Shown one piece after another: positions 17,873 to 26,220 of a stretch of 45,381 bases of DNA (the stretch's first letter is position 1; each line of letters opens with the position of its first letter). Position numbers and translations under genes: made by a program. Source of the DNA: Lysobacterales bacterium (GTDB lineage: Bacteria; Pseudomonadota; Gammaproteobacteria; Xanthomonadales; SZUA-5); NCBI GenBank assembly GCA_022844135.1, contig JALHMG010000044.1, positions 1 to 45,381 on the forward strand, given 5' to 3'. A model generated the notes under the pieces. It was not told the origin of the DNA. It did not search any database and saw only the letters and a list, made by a program, of their open reading frames with translations.

Positions 17873-19549
17873 CTAGCGAATGTAAAGCGGCATCGGAGCT
17901 GCTAATCTTGGCCGCAAGCTTGAGGGCCGATTTTGGCACTTGGCCGGCGCGGCGGGCTGCTTGTGTTGGTGAAGATGATCCGGTTGTGTGATGTACAAGT
18001 TCGGGAGTGTCCAGATCTTGTTCTCTTCTGCGTTTATCTCTTCAGCCGCAGTCAACTCGCTCGCCCGTTCCGGCGATAAAATCGAGAAGCCGCGCACGAG
18101 CAGAGGGAGCGCGCTGTCGGTGACTAGTATTGCGTGGCACTGAATGTTTGTTTCCGAGTATCGGGTAACCAGCCAGCCGGTGTTGGCGACGTATGTCAGG
18201 CCATCGAACGCATTACTCTTGTACCCTGCGACGAGTTGATTCAGCAACAGCATTAAGCCGGCGAGCGATCCAACCCATTGAATTCGCGGAGTGGAACAGA
18301 GAACGACAATCGTCCCAGCCATGATGCTGACCAATCCGATCACTGGCAAGAAGTACCGCACAGTTTGCGGAAGGATCGGTGTCCCCCAAAAGTAGAAGAG
18401 CTGGATCGCGGTGAGCACGATTATCGGTAGCGCGACGAACGCAAATACCGGAGAAGCATTAACACCCACCGATCGCCAGCGCCAAGCCAAAGCGCACACG
18501 CCTAAACCGCAAAGCGCAACAACATAGGCATTGCCCGAGGCTGTCTCTGCGCCACCACGCAAGAGATAATCCGCGAGCATGGTGGAATTATCGATAAAGT
18601 ACTCTACACTCCAAGCGATCTCCCTTCCGGGTGGCAGCTCGTAGTTGAAGGGCAGCACTCGCCGCAGGCCAGAGGGTACGAAAAGGAATGGCGCGAACAG
18701 CAATTCGGGGCGCCGCAGGCGAGCGAAACGGCGGTTGAATGCGATAGCGATCAGCATACTTATGACAAGCAGGCCCGCAACGGCGCCAGCTTCGTAGCGA
18801 AGTTGCGCCAGCGCCGCGCCCGCCGTGACGGCGAGCCAAAGTGCAGTCCTGGACCGATCCAGGAAGAACGATGTGACAGCATGCAAGGTGAGCAGCAGGA
18901 ATGCCAGACTAAGCGTGTCGAAAGTGCCGCTTCGAGCATGCAGCGCGAACAACGGGAAAGCTGCCATGCACAAAACCGAAGTCATGACTCCAGGCGTAGG
19001 CAAAAACCGCCTCGAAATACGTGCGACGAGAAGCAGCGAACACCAGCCAGCCATCAGGTTGACGAGCACGCCGTGATCCGCGTCGTAACCGATAGTCCAA
19101 TTCAGGGCGGCCATCGCGAAAGGAAAGAACACACCACGCTTGTCCACTTTGGACTCGGTGACGTAAAGCTCGCCGTTTTCGAGGTACACGCCCGACGCAG
19201 GGCCGATTGCGCTGCCATCGAAGGTGATGCCGAGCGCCGTGCTGACCATGTTGGATGCATCGGCTTCGATGAGTGCGCGGCCGGGAATCGCGACCGCAAT
19301 GACCGCCATCAGCACTGCCGCGAACAACGTGTCTGCCAGAACGTTGCCTGTTCGGTTTTGGGCCAATCGCGCATAAACTGCGATCGCGACGAGGCACCAG
19401 GTCGCACCGGCCATCCACGGAGAGTGATGCACATACAGATCGAATCGAAACGAGTAGGGCGCGTGGAACGCGACGTAGATAGCGACCAAGCCCGATATCG
19501 CCATGGACGCGATCCAGCCAGCGGATGACGATGAGTCAAAACGGATCAA
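17873..19549 (-). CDS. Multi-pass GT-C-like membrane protein (paralogue A)
   Basis: A 558-residue membrane protein with about ten hydrophobic segments, homologous along its length to the gene just upstream. Shared motifs are GRxxxExD in the first loop (IPGRALIEADAS), VDKRGVFFPFAMAALNWTIGY, an LRYE turn, and the periplasmic-type FNYELPPGREIAW. The acidic ExD after the first helices is what GT-C fold glycosyltransferases use to bind polyprenyl-phosphate sugars, but no named family is certain. The last 30 or so residues are polar, with Pro, His and Gln, and unlike its paralogue. The start overlaps the upstream stop (ATGA), so the two form one operon. It converges on pilC; a role in pilin or envelope glycosylation is inference. 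Confidence 0.75.
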   Translation of the reverse strand: MIRFDSSSSAGWIASMAISGLVAIYVAFHAPYSFRFDLYVHHSPWMAGATWCLVAIAVYARLAQNRTGNVLADTLFAAVLMAVIAVAIPGRALIEADASNMVSTALGITFDGSAIGPASGVYLENGELYVTESKVDKRGVFFPFAMAALNWTIGYDADHGVLVNLMAGWCSLLLVARISRRFLPTPGVMTSVLCMAAFPLFALHARSGTFDTLSLAFLLLTLHAVTSFFLDRSRTALWLAVTAGAALAQLRYEAGAVAGLLVISMLIAIAFNRRFARLRRPELLFAPFLFVPSGLRRVLPFNYELPPGREIAWSVEYFIDNSTMLADYLLRGGAETASGNAYVVALCGLGVCALAWRWRSVGVNASPVFAFVALPIIVLTAIQLFYFWGTPILPQTVRYFLPVIGLVSIMAGTIVVLCSTPRIQWVGSLAGLMLLLNQLVAGYKSNAFDGLTYVANTGWLVTRYSETNIQCHAILVTDSALPLLVRGFSILSPERASELTAAEEINAEENKIWTLPNLYITQPDHLHQHKQPAAPAKCQNRPSSLRPRLAAPMPLYIR

Positions 19550-21312
19550 AAGGAATGCCCTTGTCTTTCAAGCCGAAGATAAATCTCCCACACCTCAAAT
19601 GCGCCAAGGCTCTGATCGACCCTTAGATCGGTTGGACGGAGCGGCTTTGCCTCGCCACAAGATCCATCTGTTGCGCTCCACAGTTGATAGACACCCTGGT
19701 CTGTTGTGGCCTCTCGGAACAGCTTCGCTCCAGGCATCACCAAGCTCAAGTCCGGTTCTTCGATCCCGGGGCGTATGAATGCAAAAACCAACACCCGCGA
19801 CTTGGCCAGCGACTCGACCTTTTTGGATCCAAGATGCGCAAAATGCTCAATAGGCATTGCACCGACGCCGCGCGGTATCAACGCGATAGAGCGGCTGCGC
19901 GACAGCACCACTATCGGACACGCCGACGCTGGCGGGAGCATGGCCTCAATTTGCGTACGCTCGTGGCCACTCGATATCTGCTGAAACGGCAGAGCCTCGC
20001 GCGCATTGACAAGTTGTAAGAGCGCAACAGCGGCCATGAGTCCGATGGTCCAACGCCCAACGCTCTGCCGCGCGATTGAACTGGACAACATGGCTGCAAC
20101 GGCGATGGAGGGCAGGTAATACCGTGTGCCCACTGGCTGGTAAGGGTCGCCGTACCAGTTGCTAAGAATGATGAGTTGCGGAATCGCGATCGCGACCAGA
20201 ACCGCCGGGAGGCTCAGACCGCCGAGTAAATCGGTGGATGGCGCGGATCGCGCGCGCCGTATCCATGCGATTGCCCCGAACATGAGCAAAGGCCCCATGG
20301 GCAACATCAGGTCGACCACTGCCGGATCGAATGCTGCGGACACCGTCGCGCTCAGGTTGTGTGCCAGATTCCCGAAACTCCAAGGCTCGTGTCCAGGAGG
20401 AACGTCATAGGAGAACGGGATTGAGTAGCGCCAAACGGACACCAACAATCCGAGGGGAAGCGCGGCGATTAATCCCCGTAAGGGCAGAGTTGGCCTTACC
20501 AACGCAAGCGCCCCTATCCACAACGTCAAAAATGATGCTGTCAGAATCGACTCCTGACGGAGCTGCGAGAGCGCGACGATCAATAGGCAGGTCGCGATCA
20601 CCCGCGACGGCGACGCTTCCTTCCGCCAACCCAATAACGTATGCGCGAGCGCGAGCAGCACAATTAGGTTGGCGCCGTCCATCAGGGCGCTCCGATAGGT
20701 CACCGCAACCACCGGGAACGAAAGAAACAACATCACCGCCAGCGGCGGCGCCAGACCTGAGCAGTAACGACGCACAAGTCGCATCACAAGAAACAAGGCG
20801 CCGAACAAGAACAAGGCGTTAACGACATAGGCATGCTCTGGCGAGTAGCCAAAAACGACGTGCACCGCTGCTATCGCAAGCGGATAGAGCACGCCGCGCT
20901 TGTCGAGGTGTATCTGCAACGCATGCAACACACCGTTGACGTCGTAAACCCCCGACTGAACTGAATAGGGGGAAAAGTCAAAGGCAACTGCCATTGACGT
21001 TGAGAGCAGAGCGCCCTCGTCGATTTCGACAAAGGAACGACCCGGTACCAGCAAAGTCACAACGATCGTGGCGGCAAGCGCCACCATCAAATCGAAACCG
21101 CGAAGATTGAGGACGAGTACGCTCCGCATTCGCCAAAGTGCGATCGACCCAGCCAAGATCAGCGCCATGGCGATTGCCAACGCAAACGGCAAAGCCGCTC
21201 TGTGATAGAGCGCAATTTGCAGCTCGCGTGGTAGCGCGAAGCCCAGCACGCAGGCAAACAGGCCGAGGAGAACCGCTCGTGCGAGTTGTGCGCGGTCTAT
21301 CGCTTGCAGCAT
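19546..21312 (-). CDS. Multi-pass GT-C-like membrane protein (paralogue B)
   Basis: A 588-residue membrane protein with about ten or eleven hydrophobic segments and a soluble C-terminal part of about 150 residues. It shares the paralogue-A motifs: VPGRSFVEIDEG, LDKRGVLYPLAIAAVHVVFGY, LRQES and FSYDVPPGHEPW. The start is the ATG giving MLQAIDRAQLARAV, preceded by a GAGG site 3 bases upstream; a longer ORF would overlap the divergent methyltransferase. It is translationally coupled to paralogue A. The tandem arrangement suggests a heteromeric or sequential pair of glycosyltransferases. Substrate and acceptor are unknown. Confidence 0.75.
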   Translation of the reverse strand: MLQAIDRAQLARAVLLGLFACVLGFALPRELQIALYHRAALPFALAIAMALILAGSIALWRMRSVLVLNLRGFDLMVALAATIVVTLLVPGRSFVEIDEGALLSTSMAVAFDFSPYSVQSGVYDVNGVLHALQIHLDKRGVLYPLAIAAVHVVFGYSPEHAYVVNALFLFGALFLVMRLVRRYCSGLAPPLAVMLFLSFPVVAVTYRSALMDGANLIVLLALAHTLLGWRKEASPSRVIATCLLIVALSQLRQESILTASFLTLWIGALALVRPTLPLRGLIAALPLGLLVSVWRYSIPFSYDVPPGHEPWSFGNLAHNLSATVSAAFDPAVVDLMLPMGPLLMFGAIAWIRRARSAPSTDLLGGLSLPAVLVAIAIPQLIILSNWYGDPYQPVGTRYYLPSIAVAAMLSSSIARQSVGRWTIGLMAAVALLQLVNAREALPFQQISSGHERTQIEAMLPPASACPIVVLSRSRSIALIPRGVGAMPIEHFAHLGSKKVESLAKSRVLVFAFIRPGIEEPDLSLVMPGAKLFREATTDQGVYQLWSATDGSCGEAKPLRPTDLRVDQSLGAFEVWEIYLRLERQGHSF

Positions 21313-21404
21313 GTGCCTCGGACGCCCAGCAAAGTGGAGGCTAGAATCGCACACATGGCCGCCGCTGGGCGATACTCGACAGGCGTCTCTCTCGGCACCA
21401 TTGA

Positions 21405-22109
21405 ATGCGTTCACTCCTTAAGCGCTGGAACCTCAGCACCGCCACTTTCGAATTCCGGCGAAGTGTCGAGCAGATTGGCTTGCGCCGAACGTTGGCGGTG
21501 GCGGCAAGCCGCTTAGCCGATTTGGTGTTCGACTGGCGATATGGGCTGCACACAGTGCAAACCGAAGCGCTAAAAGACTTAGCTATCGAAAGCCGGAACG
21601 TTGCGGCCGGCCAGCGTTATCAGCCTACCGGGTCACTGGCGCTGCCAGCGATCCTGGTCCGTGCCGGCATACCTCGCAACGGCACGTTTGTTGACTTCGG
21701 TTGTGGTAAAGGCCGTACATTGATACTCGCGGCGCTGGCTGGCTTCAAGAAGGTAGTCGGGATCGAGTTTAGTTCGCATTTGTGCGGAATTTCGAAGGCC
21801 AATCTCGATGTCTTCACGAGAAAGCATAAATCCGATGTTATCTCCGAGGTTCACTGCGTAGACGCATCCGAGTATCACGTCGAACCTGATCAATGTGTTT
21901 TCTATTTTTTTCACCCCTTCAATGAAAAGATACTAGAAGCAGTTATTGAGCGCATTGAAGCCTCGATCGCAAGGCATCCGCGCGCGATTTGGCTGATTTA
22001 TTACCTGCCAAAGCATGTCGATGTTATTGCAAAGAGATCCGATTTTAAGTTGATACTGGACACCACCATTTATGGATACGAATGCGCCGTTTACTGCAGC
22101 AATCCGTGA
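21405..22109 (+). CDS. SAM-dependent methyltransferase-like protein
   Basis: A 234-residue protein with a class I methyltransferase core. Motif I is FVDFGCGKGRTLILAA (about 97-112), followed by the acidic strand end VVGIEFSS and a YFFHPFN segment in the motif IV position. The N-terminal 80 residues are basic and specific to this gene. It overlaps the next gene (GT2) by 38 bp, so the two are co-translated. Its second half is strikingly AT-rich for this window (long T runs near 21895-21915), suggesting transfer. The methyl acceptor is not known; a sugar or lipid-linked intermediate is a guess from context. Confidence 0.75.
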   Translation: MRSLLKRWNLSTATFEFRRSVEQIGLRRTLAVAASRLADLVFDWRYGLHTVQTEALKDLAIESRNVAAGQRYQPTGSLALPAILVRAGIPRNGTFVDFGCGKGRTLILAALAGFKKVVGIEFSSHLCGISKANLDVFTRKHKSDVISEVHCVDASEYHVEPDQCVFYFFHPFNEKILEAVIERIEASIARHPRAIWLIYYLPKHVDVIAKRSDFKLILDTTIYGYECAVYCSNP

Positions 22110-23055
22110 TTCAAGCCGAACGAACTTGATATCAATCGTTGTGCCGGTTTATAACAGCGAAAGAACTCTCCCGGAACTGGTCGGGCGTATTCGAGATTTC
22201 TTTGCGCACCAACAAATGGATGGCGAACTGATTTTGGTGAACGACGGAAGCAAGGATGCCAGTTGGCCGGTAGCGAAGGCCTTGGCGCAACAGTACCCAT
22301 GGGTATTCGCACTTAACTTGTCCAAGAACTCGGGTCAACACGTCGCTTTACTGAACGGTTGCAAGTTTGCCAGAGGTTCGATCATCGTCACGCTCGACGA
22401 TGATTTGCAGCATCCCCCCGAGGAAATCCCAAAACTTTTGCAGAAGTTATTTGACAGCGATGTCGCCTACGGAATTCCAAATATCGAGGAGCATTCGTTT
22501 TGGCGCCGACTCTCGTCACGCGCGGCGAAGTTTGTATTGCAGCGCGTGATCGGAATTCAACGTGCCGAAGACACCAGCGCCTTTCGTGCTGTAAAGGCTG
22601 AACTGTTTAAGCCTTTCAGCAGCTATGACAGTCACTACGTCGATATCGACGCATTGTTGTCGTGGGTGACGGATCAGTTCACGTCGGTACGTGTACGCCA
22701 CGACCCCCGAGCGATAGGTCAATCAAATTACACGTTGTGGAGTTTGCTGCAACACACGCTGAAGATGATTCTTTGCTTTACGACGTTGCCCTTGCGCATC
22801 GCCAGCCTGATTGGATTCTTGTTTACTTTATTTGGCCTGACGGCGCTTATCTACGTGCTTGTTAATTACTATTTCTATCGAGGTTCAATTCCGGGATTCG
22901 CATTCCTTGCCTGCACGATCTCAATTTTTTCGGGCGCGCAATTATTCGCGCTGGGTGTTTTGGGCGAGTACTTCTCTAAACTCCACTTTCGAATCATGGG
23001 ACGCCCCGGTGGTTTTGTCCGCGAAATCTACACTCAAGCACCCCGCACACAATGA
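22072..23055 (+). CDS. GT2 polyprenyl-phosphate glycosyltransferase (ArnC/GtrB-like)
   Basis: A 327-residue enzyme of the DPM1/ArnC/GtrB type, which transfers a sugar from a nucleotide sugar to undecaprenyl phosphate on the cytoplasmic side. The GT-A domain shows ISIVVPVYNSE, LILVNDGSKDAS, the metal-binding LDDDLQHPPEEIP and a conserved LNGCKFARG. Two C-terminal membrane helices follow (about 240-265 and 275-300), ending in the family-typical GEYFSKLHFRIMGRP. It overlaps the methyltransferase gene and, through ATGA, the decarboxylase gene. The lipid-linked sugar it makes could feed the GT-C-like proteins nearby. Confidence 0.88.
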   Translation: MDTNAPFTAAIRDSSRTNLISIVVPVYNSERTLPELVGRIRDFFAHQQMDGELILVNDGSKDASWPVAKALAQQYPWVFALNLSKNSGQHVALLNGCKFARGSIIVTLDDDLQHPPEEIPKLLQKLFDSDVAYGIPNIEEHSFWRRLSSRAAKFVLQRVIGIQRAEDTSAFRAVKAELFKPFSSYDSHYVDIDALLSWVTDQFTSVRVRHDPRAIGQSNYTLWSLLQHTLKMILCFTTLPLRIASLIGFLFTLFGLTALIYVLVNYYFYRGSIPGFAFLACTISIFSGAQLFALGVLGEYFSKLHFRIMGRPGGFVREIYTQAPRTQ

Positions 23056-24218
23056 AGCTTCCCGACGACGATGCCTTTTACGTTTATGATCCGAATCGTT
23101 TTTTAGGCGATTTCTATGATTTTTCCAACGCGTTCTCCGGCTTCTCAGAATGTGTGCTGGCGCTGTCCGTCAAAACCAATACCTTAGCTGGGTTGCTGCG
23201 CGACGGCCGGAACGCTGGCGGGTGGGCCGAGGTTGTCTCCGAAGCTGAGTACAGGTATGTGCGCGCGCTAGGATGGGAACCGGCGCAGATCATCGTCAAT
23301 GGACCTGCAAAAACCGAGATGCTGCTCGCCGTCGCTCACGGAGAACGAGCGTTGGTGCAAATCGACGGCTTTCATGAGGTGGAGTGGTTGGCCTCGCGAA
23401 CCGACGGCGTATTTCGGTGCGGCGTTCGTTGTCAGGTCGATCTTGATGGCGAGACAACTTCGCGTTTCGGGTTCTCGATCGCAGACGGCTCGGCGCATTC
23501 GCTTATTCGAGCACTTCAAGCGCTGGGCAATGTTTCGATCGAGTCAATCCACGTGCACGTTTGTACGTCCCGGCGATCGGCCGCCGATTACGCAGCGGTC
23601 GTCCGCCAAGCGACGTCCTTTATCGGATCGTTGAGCCTGCCACAACTGCGTTTTCTCAACATTGGCGGCGGATTTTTAAGTGCCGCGCCCGCTGAGTTTC
23701 GGTCGCAGTTTCCGTTTCAATGGACCTCATTTAAAGAGTACGCGACCGCTGTTCGCCGTGCTTGGCCAGATGAGCGTTTGGGCTTAGTCGTCGAACCCGG
23801 GCTCGCGGTCATGGCGCGTTGCCTATCCTTCTTCGCTAAGGTGGTCGCTGTCAAACACGTGTCGGGCCGGCAGATGATCGTTTGCGCTGGAAGCTGCTAC
23901 AACATCAAGCCCTCCAAGAGCGTGCGAAACTTCCCCTTGGTTCGACATCCCTGTGGCAGACCACAAGTGCCGATGGAATCGGCTGACGTCGTGGGCTTGA
24001 CTTGCATGGAGGACGATATCCTTCACCGAGGTTATAGCGGTTCGATCGCGGTTGGCGATTACCTGGAGTTCCAACAAGTCGGTGCCTACAGTCTTTCGCT
24101 CAAGCCGGCGTTTATCGAACCAACCCCTCCCGTGTATCGATATAGCGAAAGCCGTGAACTTACGCAGGTCATGCCGCAACAATCCTGGCAACACATGATG
24201 CGATATGAAGATCGATAG
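23052..24218 (+). CDS. Type III PLP-dependent amino acid decarboxylase
   Basis: A 388-residue fold-III (alanine-racemase-like) decarboxylase, the family of diaminopimelate, ornithine and carboxynorspermidine decarboxylases. PLP would bind Lys41 in LALSVKTNT. Other marks are VNGPAK, the barrel strand IHVHVCTSRRS (His conserved, the usual GS after it replaced), LNIGGGF, VVEPGLAVM and the second-subunit cysteine Cys318 in LTCMEDDIL. The substrate cannot be read from these residues. The gene overlaps its neighbours on both sides and sits between a glycosyltransferase and a flavoprotein. That suggests it makes an amine, or a decarboxylated carrier-bound residue, for the same product rather than lysine or polyamine. 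Confidence 0.85.
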   Translation: MKLPDDDAFYVYDPNRFLGDFYDFSNAFSGFSECVLALSVKTNTLAGLLRDGRNAGGWAEVVSEAEYRYVRALGWEPAQIIVNGPAKTEMLLAVAHGERALVQIDGFHEVEWLASRTDGVFRCGVRCQVDLDGETTSRFGFSIADGSAHSLIRALQALGNVSIESIHVHVCTSRRSAADYAAVVRQATSFIGSLSLPQLRFLNIGGGFLSAAPAEFRSQFPFQWTSFKEYATAVRRAWPDERLGLVVEPGLAVMARCLSFFAKVVAVKHVSGRQMIVCAGSCYNIKPSKSVRNFPLVRHPCGRPQVPMESADVVGLTCMEDDILHRGYSGSIAVGDYLEFQQVGAYSLSLKPAFIEPTPPVYRYSESRELTQVMPQQSWQHMMRYEDR

Positions 24219-25287
24219 CGTTCATGATGTGCTGATTATTGGTGCGGGGCCGGCTGGGTTGTCTTTGGCATACGAGTGCGGTCGGCGCGGTTTGCAAGTG
24301 CATATCGTTGAAGCTGGCGCCGCACCAGGGGCTGCCTGGCGTCGTATGCCGACCGGCTTAAGGCTGCTCTCACCTTGGTATCAGAACGTTCTTTTCGACC
24401 GTCGCTGGCGACTACGTGACCTGTTCCGGCTCGTTCCGGCAGGCGAGTTCGCAAACTACTTGGACGCGGAAGCTAAACGCCACGCGCTATCCGTTAGCGT
24501 CGATCAGGTCGTGCAGGGCGTGTCCAAACATGGTGACATATGGATCGTGGATGCGGGCAGCCGGTACTACGCGCGAAATGTGGTTTGTGCCAGCGGCTAC
24601 TACTCAAAGCCCTACACGCCAACGATTGAGGGTCAGCACTCGCTGACGATCCCACAATTGCATTTCAACGAGTACGTGTCGCCGGGGGCATTGCCATGCC
24701 AGCGGCGGAATGCGCGTGTTCTTATCGTCGGCAAGCGTATTTCAGCTGGACAGGCAGCCGTCGAACTGGCGGACGCTGGATTCGGCGTTACTCTGGTTTG
24801 CCGTAGTGCAATTCGATTCGCGCGCCCACCATGGCTGCAAACGCTCTCGTTTCCTCTCTACTTTGCCTTCGAGGACTGGGTGGCGGCAAAAAGAACCGAC
24901 TGGCTCGACGACTCCTATCCGCCGATGGATGGCGGTCGCGCGGCCGCGCTAATTCGATCGGGGATCATTTCAACTCGACCAGGCGTGAGGGCGTTCTCCG
25001 GCAACGCAGCGACGTTTACAGACGGCACTCAAGCGGCGTTCGATCTAGTACTCTACGCGACCGGTTTCCGCCCAGCGCTCGACTATCTTGGCGAGTTGTC
25101 ATTGCCGCTGGCAGCGAATGGGTTACCACGAACAGAGGGTTTTGCCCTTCCGGATTACCCGGGGTTGTACTTGCTCGGTTTCGATAAACTCCGCACGTTT
25201 CGCAGTCGTTACCTTCGTGGCATTCGCGAGGACGCCCGCGTCCTGGCCGAAACAATCCTGGCCGAGTTAGGCCGCAGGAGCGTCTAA
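24205..25287 (+). CDS. Flavin-dependent monooxygenase-like oxidoreductase
   Basis: A 360-residue FAD protein of the CzcO/flavin monooxygenase type. The N-terminal FAD site is VLIIGAGPAGLSLAYE with the acidic strand end HIVEAG, and GAAWRRMPTGLRLLSPW follows. An ATGFRP motif near the C-terminus is typical of these monooxygenases. The second (NADPH) Rossmann loop reads IVGKRISAGQAA, lacking the usual GxGxSG pattern. It overlaps the decarboxylase by 14 bp. N-hydroxylation or oxidation of the decarboxylase product is a plausible but unproven role. Its 3' end overlaps the convergent flippase-like gene by 21 bp. Confidence 0.8.
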   Translation: MKIDSVHDVLIIGAGPAGLSLAYECGRRGLQVHIVEAGAAPGAAWRRMPTGLRLLSPWYQNVLFDRRWRLRDLFRLVPAGEFANYLDAEAKRHALSVSVDQVVQGVSKHGDIWIVDAGSRYYARNVVCASGYYSKPYTPTIEGQHSLTIPQLHFNEYVSPGALPCQRRNARVLIVGKRISAGQAAVELADAGFGVTLVCRSAIRFARPPWLQTLSFPLYFAFEDWVAAKRTDWLDDSYPPMDGGRAAALIRSGIISTRPGVRAFSGNAATFTDGTQAAFDLVLYATGFRPALDYLGELSLPLAANGLPRTEGFALPDYPGLYLLGFDKLRTFRSRYLRGIREDARVLAETILAELGRRSV

Positions 25288-26220
25288 TCGCCGCCGCGCA
25301 TAGAGGGCGAACAAAGGGAAGTGCATGACACTGAGGGCAATCAGCAGCAGCCCGTAAAGTCGAATGGCGATGGCACCGGTTTGGGCTGCGCTGCCAGCAT
25401 GTCCAAGCGTCGCCAGCGCAATTGAAATGCCGAGTTCGGAAACGCCAATCGCCCCTGGTACCATGCTAAGCACGCTCACCAGCGTGACCAATCCCATCGC
25501 CGAAGTCGCCTCAAGGAGCGCCACGTCGACACCGATTGCCTGCCAACAAAGGGTCCAACTCAGGGCCGTGACCAGCCAAGCGAGGCAAGATAAAGCCAAC
25601 ACCAGTGGAACCCTCTGCAACGACTCTTGAATCGCAAATCGGTTCGAGTACCGATGTCGCCAAGGACTACGCGCGTAAAGCCACCAAGTTGCGAGCAGTG
25701 CGATAGCAACGACGGCACCAGCGACAGCGATCAAGACAGGCAAGGACACAATTTTGAATCGATCAAGTCCGCTGACGGCAACGGCGAAACTGGTCAGCGC
25801 GACCAGGGTAATGAAATCCACCAGGCGTTCAACCGCAAAAGCACCGTAACCCTCGATCCGAGGTAGCGCATTGAGTCTGCGCAGCAGCTCGATCTTGGTC
25901 GCTTCACCAGCTTGCATAGGCGTCAATGCTGCGATCGACGAGCTGCAGGCGGTCGCCAGGTACAAGTCGAGCAGCGGAATCTGCTTGGCCGTCACCATGT
26001 GCAGCAGTATCTGTAAGCGCAGTGCCCTGAACACCCAGAACAGCGGCGCAAGAGCGACGGCCAAAATCACCTCTTCCTTCTCGCTGCCATGAAGCGTAAT
26101 TGCGATTTCGCTCCAGTTAAAGCTTGTGACGACTTGCTTGACGCAGACACCAAGGACCAGCAAGACCAGCGCCCAGCGCACGGCAGGCGCCAGACGTGCG
26201 CGGAGCGTTAGTGCGGTCAT
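25267..26220 (-). CDS. UPF0104/AglD-type membrane protein (flippase-like)
   Basis: A 317-residue integral membrane protein with about eight hydrophobic segments. It matches the lysylphosphatidylglycerol synthetase transmembrane/UPF0104 family, including the conserved PMQAGEATKIELLRRL segment and the later PGAIGVSELGIS motif. Members lacking the soluble synthetase domain occur next to glycosyltransferases and are thought to move or present lipid-linked substrates. It overlaps the upstream ATP-grasp gene by 4 bp, making a two-gene minus-strand operon. Confidence 0.83.
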   Translation of the reverse strand: MTALTLRARLAPAVRWALVLLVLGVCVKQVVTSFNWSEIAITLHGSEKEEVILAVALAPLFWVFRALRLQILLHMVTAKQIPLLDLYLATACSSSIAALTPMQAGEATKIELLRRLNALPRIEGYGAFAVERLVDFITLVALTSFAVAVSGLDRFKIVSLPVLIAVAGAVVAIALLATWWLYARSPWRHRYSNRFAIQESLQRVPLVLALSCLAWLVTALSWTLCWQAIGVDVALLEATSAMGLVTLVSVLSMVPGAIGVSELGISIALATLGHAGSAAQTGAIAIRLYGLLLIALSVMHFPLFALYARRRLDAPAA

